Origin: Flavobacteriaceae bacterium | Lineage (GTDB): Bacteria > Bacteroidota > Bacteroidia > Flavobacteriales > Flavobacteriaceae | Length of the DNA stretch: 11,883 bases | Reading direction: 5' to 3' | Assembly (NCBI GenBank): GCA_015488935.1 | Contig: WFMU01000322.1 | Coordinates: 1 to 11,883, forward strand | Part shown: piece by piece, positions 5,801 to 11,883 of the stretch | Layout: every line of letters begins with the position of its first letter | Position numbering within the stretch: the stretch's first letter is position 1 | Translations under genes and position numbers: made by a program | The notes under the pieces: generated by a model | Databases searched by the model: none | What the model was told of the DNA's origin: nothing | Seen by the model: only the letters and a program-made list of their open reading frames with translations

Positions 5801-8800
5801 TTAAAATACAAATCGTAACCCAAACTGCATTTGCCAACGAGATAATAAGCTTAAATCGTTTGTAAATGTTTGTGTTTGTGTTGCATCAAAAGAGTATGTT
5901 GGCACTCCTGCATTATCTACACTAACACCTATTGGTTGTGTGTTTACAGGAATTTGGTGTAATCCCCAATTTGAATTTAACAGGTTTCCAAAATTTAAAA
6001 TATCTACTGTAAATTGTATTTTTTTATCTTTTTCACTTCCAAAATTAAAATCTTGTGCTAAGCGAACATCAAAGTTTGTAAACCATGGTTCTAGGTTTGC
6101 ATTTCTCTCCGAAAATTGTCCTCTATTACTATTTAAATAAGCATCTTGTTGGATGTAATTTTCTAATGCTGCTCTTTGTAAATTTTGTTCTGTTGCATTT
6201 CCTGTAAAATTCATTAATGCTATTTCTTGACTTGTTGGAATATAAATTAAGTCGTTTTGTGCAGAACCATCTCCGTTAATATCTCCTCCATAAACATAAC
6301 TAAATCTACCTGTTTTTGTAACTTCAAAAAATGTTGCTAATGAGGTTGCATATCTACCGCCACCATAAATAAATTTCTTGGTTGCAGAGCCTACAAAACG
6401 ATGCTCATGTCCAAACTTTGAATGTGCAGATCTTGGCTGATTTACATTTCCAATAGTTGGATTTGCTCCAAAAGTTGCATTGGTAATTTCTTCGGTTGGC
6501 GATATTGCATCTTTGGCATTTAAGTAATCATAAGCAATACTTAAACTTAAATTCTTTTCGAAGTTCTTTTTAATTTCTGCTGTAAAGTTAAAAGAGTTAC
6601 CAATGTTTGTATTTGTAACAGACCAAGCGTTGTTTGTTATGTCTGATGCTTGATAAATAGGTCTAGATCCGGGACCTTGTAATGTTCCTGTTGGTTTACT
6701 TAATCCAATATTATTTGCAAAAATTGCATTGATATTTTTAGAGTATAATACATCTACAGAGGTAGTAATTCCATTTTTAAACTTACGGTCGTAACCTAAG
6801 CTAGAACGGAATACTTGTGGGAATTTAAAGTTTTTATCTACAACAGTATAGAAAAAAGAGTTTACATTTTGTACTTGGTTACCTATCCAAACAAAAGGTA
6901 AACGTCCTGTAAACACTCCTAAACCTCCACGAAGTTGTTGTGTTTTATCTCCTTTAATATCCCAATTAATACCTAAACGAGGTGATAATAACCAATGGTT
7001 ATCATTTGGTAATTTTGTACTATCGTAGTAGGTTGGATTTCCATTTTCATCGAAATATTGAATGGTTGGGTCGTATGCAAAACCATCTCTATCTATATTT
7101 TCTTGAATTTTAGTTTCTGTATCAAAAAACATGGCTCTATCCATACGTAAACCATAAGTAAATATAAAATTATCGGTAAAAGAGAACTCGTCTTGTGCAT
7201 AAAAAGATAATTGTCCAACATTTGTTTCTGCTAAACTCCATTTTCCATTTGCTTCTTTATCATCGTAAGCGGCTTGTGCATCTGCAAGTGCAACTGCTAA
7301 TCCATTTGGGTCTGCTGCATAGGCTAAGAAGTCTGCTACAGAGCCTGAAGTTGGAAAAAATAATCCTCGTGCGCCATAAGTTCCTAAGTTAAAGGAATTA
7401 TCAAATTCAAATTTTTCAAATGCCGCACCTAAAGTTACAACGTGTTTCCCAGAAAATATTTTAAAATTATTTGTTGCTTGATATACTTTTTGGTCTAATC
7501 TGTTATGTATCGAAAAAGGCTCATGTCCTGCAATAATATAAGGAGAACCTCCTTCTAATATGGTAATTGTTGGTGCTGGTTTAGAAAATGGTGTTCTAAA
7601 ATCATCAAAATGAGTATAACCAACTTGTAAATTATTGGAGTATTTATTTCCAAATCTCGATTTCAATTCTAAGATTGCAGATTGAATTTTGTTATTAATA
7701 GTATAAGCCGAATTTTCGAATTGTAGGGTGTTCTGACTTGGTCCTCTATTAAAAAATGCTGTAGGATGTGCTGGTTTATCTCTAGATGCATCTAGTTGAT
7801 TATAGGTAAATGTTAATGCGTGATTATCATTAATATTCCAATCTAGTTTGGCAATAAACTTTACGTTATTTGTTGCGTGTAATAGGTTTTCGTAACCTCC
7901 AGTATCGTATCCTAATGCAGATAATGCATTAGAAACTGCCTCTAAATCGGTACGTAATACTCTAGAAATATTCCCTCCCGGAGTTTCTCCTGCTTCTCTT
8001 GCTTTAAATCCTGTTACTAAATCGTCTCTTTTTTCAACTTCTGCATTGGCAAAAAAGAATAATTTATTTTTAATTATTGGACCACCAAGGCTAAATCCTG
8101 CCTGTAAGTGTTTTAAATCGCCTTGAAAAATTTCTTCATTTGCTACTTTACTTCCTGTTAAACTTTCATTTCTATAAAATCCAAATACACTTCCGTGGAA
8201 TTTATTTGTTCCTGATTTTGTAACTGCATTAATAGATGCACCTGTAAATCCAGATGATGTTACATCATAAGGTGCTAATTCTACTTGTATTTGGTCTATT
8301 GCATCTAAAGAAATTGGTTGTGCATTGGTTTGACTTCCTGGTGTACCGCCATCTAGTCCAAACGGATTATTAAAAATAGATCCATCTAAAGATAGATTAT
8401 TCATTTTATTATTACCACCTCCAAAAGAATTTCCATCCGAAGAAGGATTTAATCTTGTAAAATCATTAATCGATCTAGAAATTGTTGGTAATGCTTCAAT
8501 TTTTTTTCTTCCAATACTTGTAGATGCTCCTGTTCTACCACTATTAATTACCGAATTCTTTGATGGTGCGGATATTACTACTTCTTTCAATTCTGAAGCT
8601 TCAACTCCTAATTTAAAACTCAATTTTAACTTTTCGCCTAGTTTTAAATTTACATTTTCAACCGTTTCGGTTTTATAACCTACATAGCTAACCGTAATTT
8701 TATAAGGTCCTCCAATTCGCATATTTTGAATGTTATACGAACCATCAAATTGTGTTACTGCACCATAAGATGTCCCTGACGGTATGTGTAATGCAACTAC

Positions 8801-8926
8801 ACTTGCGCCACCTAGTGGTTCTGCCGTAGTATCTGTGATTATACCTCTCATAGATGCTGTAGTTGTCTGAGAAAATCCTGCAACACCTAGCAATAAGAAT
8901 AGAATAATTAGTATTTTTTTGTTCAT
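5801..8926 (-). CDS. TonB-dependent outer-membrane receptor, Oar-like, with carboxypeptidase-regulatory N-domain
   Basis: The 1041-residue protein is an outer-membrane beta-barrel transporter energised by TonB-ExbB-ExbD. MNKKILIILFLLLGVAGFSQ is a typical Bacteroidota Sec signal peptide ending in FSQ. Residues 25-107 form a carboxypeptidase-regulatory-like beta-sandwich (RGIITDTTAEPLGGASV, FDGSYNIQNM, VSYVGYKT). Residues about 115-245 are the plug, with LKEVVISA as a possible TonB-box-like strand and SINAVTKSGTNKFHGS at its end, a pattern typical of Oar-type receptors. The rest is the barrel, ending RWQMQFGLRFVF with the terminal aromatic residue needed for BAM assembly. No SusD-like partner gene is adjacent, so glycan uptake of the SusCD type is not indicated; Oar relatives have been tied to adhesion or protein transport, and the substrate is unknown. 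An in-frame GTG at 8953 would put nine residues before the signal peptide and overlaps the predicted -7 box, so the ATG at 8926 is chosen. Confidence 0.93.
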   Translation of the reverse strand: MNKKILIILFLLLGVAGFSQTTTASMRGIITDTTAEPLGGASVVALHIPSGTSYGAVTQFDGSYNIQNMRIGGPYKITVSYVGYKTETVENVNLKLGEKLKLSFKLGVEASELKEVVISAPSKNSVINSGRTGASTSIGRKKIEALPTISRSINDFTRLNPSSDGNSFGGGNNKMNNLSLDGSIFNNPFGLDGGTPGSQTNAQPISLDAIDQIQVELAPYDVTSSGFTGASINAVTKSGTNKFHGSVFGFYRNESLTGSKVANEEIFQGDLKHLQAGFSLGGPIIKNKLFFFANAEVEKRDDLVTGFKAREAGETPGGNISRVLRTDLEAVSNALSALGYDTGGYENLLHATNNVKFIAKLDWNINDNHALTFTYNQLDASRDKPAHPTAFFNRGPSQNTLQFENSAYTINNKIQSAILELKSRFGNKYSNNLQVGYTHFDDFRTPFSKPAPTITILEGGSPYIIAGHEPFSIHNRLDQKVYQATNNFKIFSGKHVVTLGAAFEKFEFDNSFNLGTYGARGLFFPTSGSVADFLAYAADPNGLAVALADAQAAYDDKEANGKWSLAETNVGQLSFYAQDEFSFTDNFIFTYGLRMDRAMFFDTETKIQENIDRDGFAYDPTIQYFDENGNPTYYDSTKLPNDNHWLLSPRLGINWDIKGDKTQQLRGGLGVFTGRLPFVWIGNQVQNVNSFFYTVVDKNFKFPQVFRSSLGYDRKFKNGITTSVDVLYSKNINAIFANNIGLSKPTGTLQGPGSRPIYQASDITNNAWSVTNTNIGNSFNFTAEIKKNFEKNLSLSIAYDYLNAKDAISPTEEITNATFGANPTIGNVNQPRSAHSKFGHEHRFVGSATKKFIYGGGRYATSLATFFEVTKTGRFSYVYGGDINGDGSAQNDLIYIPTSQEIALMNFTGNATEQNLQRAALENYIQQDAYLNSNRGQFSERNANLEPWFTNFDVRLAQDFNFGSEKDKKIQFTVDILNFGNLLNSNWGLHQIPVNTQPIGVSVDNAGVPTYSFDATQTQTFTNDLSLLSRWQMQFGLRFVF

Positions 8927-8952
8927 TGTTTTTGGTTTTTTGATTAAAAACA

Positions 8953-8960
8953 CAAAATTA
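8953..8960 (-). promoter_or_regulatory. Candidate -7 box of the receptor gene
   Basis: On the minus strand this is TAATTTTG (TAnnTTTG match), 26 bp before the ATG at 8926, giving a leader of about 20 nt. The -33 position reads ATTA rather than TTTG, so the promoter would be weak or activator-dependent. A GGATT/AATCC inverted repeat at 8974-8985 overlaps the -33 position. Confidence 0.4.
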
Positions 8961-9302
8961 TAGTAAAAAAAGAGGATTTTAATCCGATGCTTTTTTATTT
9001 ATTAACGAATAATTGTTAATTACTTTAATTAAAAAAACATTATTCTTCTGTGCAAAAGACTAAAGATACAAAGGCATGAGACGAAAGATGCAAGACCGAA
9101 TTTTAACTAATTGACAGTCTATTTATTACAAAATTGGTAATTGTTTTTTATTTAAAATAATTCTGTTTCTTAAAAGCAAGACCTTTTTATAAATACAATA
9201 TTATCTCTTTATTTTATTAGGCTTTGGCTCTTATGCACCTTTTTTATCGAGCAACAGCATTAAAAAAATAATAAAACACTTTAATTATAGATAGTGATTT
9301 TG
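8961..9302. other. Gene-free divergent spacer with imperfect short repeats
   Basis: No credible coding region or RNA gene is visible between the divergent receptor and phosphorylase genes. It holds a small inverted repeat at 8974-8985 (GGATT, TT, AATCC), an imperfect direct repeat at 9057-9094 (AGACTAAAGATACAAAG and AGACGAAAGATGCAAG, offset 22 bp), and a lone GACAGTCT at 9113-9120 that equals the right arm of the two terminators elsewhere in the window. The rest is AT-rich with no pattern I can name. Confidence 0.5.
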
Positions 9303-9310
9303 TAAATTTG
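9280..9310 (+). promoter_or_regulatory. Candidate promoter of the phosphorylase-glycosyltransferase pair
   Basis: TTTA at 9280-9283 (one mismatch to TTTG) is followed after 19 bp by TAAATTTG at 9303-9310, an exact TAnnTTTG. The start site would be near 9317, leaving a very short leader before the ATG at 9331. Confidence 0.5.
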
Positions 9311-9330
9311 TTGTTTATTTCTAAAACCAA

Positions 9331-10209
9331 ATGACCATGGAAAGAATTGCAGATTCTGAATTGATATTAAATCCTGATGGTAGTGTTTACCATTTGAATT
9401 TACAACCCGAAAATATTGGCAATCTTATTATTTTTGTAGGTGACCAAAATAGAGTTCCGAAAGTAGCTAAACATTTTGATACTATTGAATTTGAAACTCA
9501 AAAAAGAGAGTTTAGAACCATTACAGGAACTTTAAACGGGAAACGTATTAGCGTAATGTCAACTGGAATTGGACCAGACAATATTGATATTGTGGTAAAT
9601 GAATTAGACGCACTTGTAAATATTGATTTAAAAACGAGAACTGTAAAAAAAGAGCATACCTCGCTAACTATTGTTAGAATTGGAACTTCTGGCTCTTTAC
9701 AAAATGATATTCCTGTAGATAGTTTTGTTTTGGCAAAGTACGGTTTGGGCTTTGATGGTATGTTACACGCTTATGACTGTGAACATATTCTTGAAAAAGA
9801 TATGGAAGATGCTTTTATTAAACATACCAATTATAGCAACAGAAAATCTAGACCATATATCGTAAAAAATAGTGCCGAAGTGGAAGCTAAATTAATTTCA
9901 GATAAAATTTTTAGTGGTATTACTGGTACTGCTGGTGGTTTTTATGGACCTCAAGGTAGAATTTTAAGACTCGCTATTCAGGATAACGAACTTAATAATA
10001 AAATAGATTCTTTTGATTATAATGGTATTAGAGTAACCAATTTAGAAATGGAAACTTCTGCTATTTATGGTTTATCTAAATTATTAGGTCATCATGCGGT
10101 TTCTATGAATGCTATTATTGCCAATAGAGCAAATGGTACGTTTAGTAAAGACCCTTACAAAGCTGTAGAAAATTTAATTAGCTACACACTTAATAAGTTA
10201 GTGGAATAA
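9331..10209 (+). CDS. Nucleoside phosphorylase, uridine-phosphorylase-like
   Basis: This 292-residue protein belongs to the PNP/UDP phosphorylase family (NP-I), which splits nucleosides with phosphate into free base and (deoxy)ribose-1-phosphate for salvage. Visible motifs are the phosphate-binding GDQNRV (G37-V42) and the strand REFRTITGTLNGK. MSTGIGPDNIDIVVNEL is the family's STGIG loop. VRIGTSGSLQ (115-124) contains the phosphate-contacting Arg116, and LEMETSAIYGL contains the ribose-binding M240-E241. FYGPQGR (204-210) supplies a Gln208/Arg210 pair at the position where uridine phosphorylases hold the uracil ring, so a uridine preference is likely. The protein is slightly longer than E. 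coli Udp; extra residues lie around 95-110, between the STGIG loop and the RIGT strand. A second ATG at 9337 is possible. It is cytoplasmic and followed after 1 bp by the glycosyltransferase gene. Confidence 0.9.
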   Translation: MTMERIADSELILNPDGSVYHLNLQPENIGNLIIFVGDQNRVPKVAKHFDTIEFETQKREFRTITGTLNGKRISVMSTGIGPDNIDIVVNELDALVNIDLKTRTVKKEHTSLTIVRIGTSGSLQNDIPVDSFVLAKYGLGFDGMLHAYDCEHILEKDMEDAFIKHTNYSNRKSRPYIVKNSAEVEAKLISDKIFSGITGTAGGFYGPQGRILRLAIQDNELNNKIDSFDYNGIRVTNLEMETSAIYGLSKLLGHHAVSMNAIIANRANGTFSKDPYKAVENLISYTLNKLVE

Positions 10210-10210
10210 T

Positions 10211-11467
10211 TTGATAGAACGGATTGTAAAAAAAACAAAGGTCTTGATACTTTCATCCGTTTGGGTGGAGCCAAATTCTTCTGCTGCTGGTAGTAGAATG
10301 CTGCAACTTATTGAAGTATTTCGAACACAAAATTGGGAGGTGTCGTACGCAAGTACTGCCACAAAAAGTATGTTTGCTTACGATTTAAACAATCTTGGTA
10401 TTACTTCTTTTTCCATCGAACTAAATCAGACTAACTTTGATACTTTTTTATTAGAAATTAATCCAGACATCGTTCTTTTTGACCGTTTTATTATCGAAGA
10501 ACAATTTGGTTGGCGTGTTGCCGAAGTTCTACCAAATGCTTTGCGAATTTTAGATACCGAAGATTTACATTGCCTTAGAAAAACAAGAGAAGAAGCCATT
10601 AAAAAAAATATGGTTTTTACAAAAAACGATTTGTTAAAATCTGTGATTGCTAAACGTGAAATTGCCAGTATATTACGGAGTGATATTTCCTTAATCATCT
10701 CTACTTACGAAATGGAACTTTTGGTTCATTTATTTAAAATAGATGTGCGTATTTTACATTATGTTCCTTTTTTACTAGCGGAATTTGAGAAAGAAAAGAT
10801 TCAAAAAATGCCTTCTTTTAGTGCTCGTGCGGATTTTTATTTTGTTGGTAATTTTTTACATACGCCTAATTACGATAGTGTTTTGTACTTAAAAAAGGAG
10901 ATTTGGCCAAAACTATCTAAAGTATTACCTGATGCATCTTTATATATTTATGGTGCTTATCCTTCACAAAAAGTAACGCAACTACACAATACAAAAGAGC
11001 GCTTTATAGTAAAAGGTAGAATTGATGATATTGCTAAAAAAATACAACAGCATAGAATTTGCCTTGCTCCTATTCGCTTTGGCGCAGGAATTAAAGGTAA
11101 ATTTATCGAAGCCATGCAAAATGGTACGCCAAGTATTACTACTAAAATTGGTGCAGAAGCCATGTATAAAAATTACCAATGGCCTGGTATCATTGCTGAT
11201 AGTTCTGATGAAATTATAAACGCCGCAAAAACATTATACACGAATGAAAATTTGTGGCAAGAAGCGCAAAATAATGCTGTAACTATTCTAAATAATTGCT
11301 ATAATAAGCATTATTTTTCTCCTTTGCTTATCGCTAAAATAGAAGAAACTAAAGAAAATTTAGATATACATCGACAAACTAATTTTATTGGCTCTTTACT
11401 ACAACATCACCGTATGCAAAGTACAAAGTATTTATCTAAATGGATTGAAAGTAAGAATTTGAAGTGA
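10211..11467 (+). CDS. Glycosyltransferase, GT4-like (GT-B fold), TTG start
   Basis: The 418-residue protein looks like a GT-B glycosyltransferase. The N-terminal Rossmann domain starts KVLILSSVWVEPNSSAAGSRMLQLI (9-33), whose SSAAGSR loop resembles the acceptor-side glycine-rich loop of GT4 enzymes, and includes LRILDTEDLHCLRK (111-124). The C-terminal donor domain starts near 207 (ADFYFVGNFLHTPN). It holds APIRFGAGIKGKFIEAMQNG (286-305) and TTKIGAEAM, the usual nucleotide-sugar-binding segment with Lys296 and an E300/E316 pair. No membrane segment is seen, so it is probably cytoplasmic or peripheral; donor, acceptor and product are unknown. The start must be TTG at 10211, because the next in-frame ATG (Met30) would delete the first beta-strand and the SSAAGSR loop. 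It begins 1 bp after the phosphorylase stop, implying one transcript and probably translational coupling. Stop codons TGA and TAA follow in tandem. Confidence 0.85.
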   Translation: MIERIVKKTKVLILSSVWVEPNSSAAGSRMLQLIEVFRTQNWEVSYASTATKSMFAYDLNNLGITSFSIELNQTNFDTFLLEINPDIVLFDRFIIEEQFGWRVAEVLPNALRILDTEDLHCLRKTREEAIKKNMVFTKNDLLKSVIAKREIASILRSDISLIISTYEMELLVHLFKIDVRILHYVPFLLAEFEKEKIQKMPSFSARADFYFVGNFLHTPNYDSVLYLKKEIWPKLSKVLPDASLYIYGAYPSQKVTQLHNTKERFIVKGRIDDIAKKIQQHRICLAPIRFGAGIKGKFIEAMQNGTPSITTKIGAEAMYKNYQWPGIIADSSDEIINAAKTLYTNENLWQEAQNNAVTILNNCYNKHYFSPLLIAKIEETKENLDIHRQTNFIGSLLQHHRMQSTKYLSKWIESKNLK

Positions 11468-11473
11468 TAAAAT

Positions 11474-11515
11474 ATGAATGTTGAATTTTGAACGTTGATT
11501 TAACGATGAAGAATT
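11474..11515. repeat. Degenerate 14-bp repeats past the glycosyltransferase stop codon
   Basis: Units ATGAATGTTGAATT (11474-11487), TTGAACGTTGATTT (11488-11501) and a poorer AACGATGAAGAATT (11502-11515) have the same 14-bp period and near-identical consensus to the array behind prfA, in the same orientation relative to the preceding gene. The third unit matches the first at only 9 of 14 positions. Confidence 0.55.
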
Positions 11516-11557
11516 AACAAAAAACGGTCAACACTAATTAGAGAAGATTATATGTAG

Positions 11558-11586
11558 GTAAAGCTGTTTTGCCAAAACAGCTTTAC
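11558..11586. repeat. Palindromic hairpin, copy 2 of the repeated intergenic element
   Basis: Arms GTAAAGCTGTTTT (11558-11570) and AAAACAGCTTTAC (11574-11586) form a perfect 13-bp stem with loop GCC. The inner 21 bp equal those at 4373-4393 except for one loop base. The tail is only moderately T-rich (TTATT), so it could act as a weak terminator for the glycosyltransferase transcript. Confidence 0.8.
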
Positions 11587-11883
11587 TTATTAAAAAGTTA
11601 TAACCATTTTTTTATTGATCTAAGTAATATTTTATTAAACCTTACTCCAAAATTTAGTTGATATTACACATTAGACAAAAGCTATCTTTTATTTTAACTT
11701 TCATTTAACATAATGTAATACCCGAGATATATCCGAATTACACCTAAGTTGTACATTACTTAATACTAACTTTAACTCGTCCTAAAAAAGTATTAATACA
11801 TCCAGAAAAACTAATTTGCAAAAATTACGATTTTATTTGTACTTTTGCCTTCCAAACTAGTTTGCTACAATATTTTGTAAAGA
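11587..11883. other. Gene-free region at the right end
   Basis: No coding region with recognisable product is seen in the 297 bases from the hairpin to the window edge. The only supported signal is the promoter at 11815-11847. The region probably forms the upstream part of a plus-strand gene whose start lies beyond the edge. Confidence 0.5.
11815..11847 (+). promoter_or_regulatory. Promoter for a gene beyond the right edge
   Basis: TTTG at 11815-11818 and TACTTTTG at 11840-11847 are exact matches to both Bacteroidota promoter boxes, with 21 bp between them. Transcription would start near 11854 and leave the window, so the gene served cannot be named. Confidence 0.55.

Noticed and set aside
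5801..8926. TonB-dependent receptor as a SusC member of a polysaccharide-utilisation locus
   Set aside because: No SusD-like lipoprotein, glycoside hydrolase or sensor gene lies next to it; its plug signature is Oar-like, and it forms a single-gene unit with its own terminator.
8924..8953. GTG start at 8953 for the TonB-dependent receptor
   Set aside because: It would add nine residues before a normal signal peptide, and it overlaps the predicted -7 box, so it would lie upstream of the transcription start.

Overview
The window is chromosomal DNA from a member of the Bacteroidota, most likely the family Flavobacteriaceae. The evidence is the strongly AT-rich sequence, an Oar-like TonB-dependent receptor with a carboxypeptidase-regulatory N-domain, a lipoprotein with an acidic surface-export-like stretch after its cysteine, nearly absent Shine-Dalgarno sequences, and several matches to the Bacteroidota promoter consensus (TTTG, about 19-21 bp, TAnnTTTG). 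The genus cannot be told from the sequence.

Layout. (1) 1-1160: a strong bidirectional hairpin terminator, then a minus-strand serine hydrolase lipoprotein. (2) 1252-2571: plus-strand rimO, the ribosomal protein S12 methylthiotransferase. (3) 2672-2707: a bidirectional terminator separating rimO from the convergent genes. (4) 2725-5580, minus strand: prfA (release factor 1), then a Nif3/YbgI-like metalloprotein and a coiled-coil protein of the C4 zinc-ribbon family; the last two are 2 bp apart and surely form an operon. (5) 5801-8926, minus strand: the large TonB-dependent receptor, bounded by its own terminator and by a 404-bp gene-free region. (6) 9331-11467, plus strand: a uridine-phosphorylase-like nucleoside phosphorylase tightly followed by a family-4-like glycosyltransferase that begins with TTG. 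(7) 11468-11883: a gene-free tail that ends in a good promoter for a gene outside the window.

Most genes are core housekeeping (translation fidelity and termination, nucleoside salvage, envelope transport, glycosylation). I see no mobile element, CRISPR array, RNA gene, defence locus or biosynthetic cluster. The points most worth following are small. A composite intergenic element occurs twice, behind prfA and behind the glycosyltransferase: 14-bp tandem units (consensus near ATGARTGTTGARTT) starting within a few bases of the stop codon, followed by a near-identical AGCTGTTTT / AAAACAGCT hairpin. The zinc-ribbon-family protein has lost all four zinc cysteines and contains no cysteine at all. 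Its operon partner, the Nif3-like protein, has the short architecture without the central insert domain that I recall in many Bacteroidota homologues.
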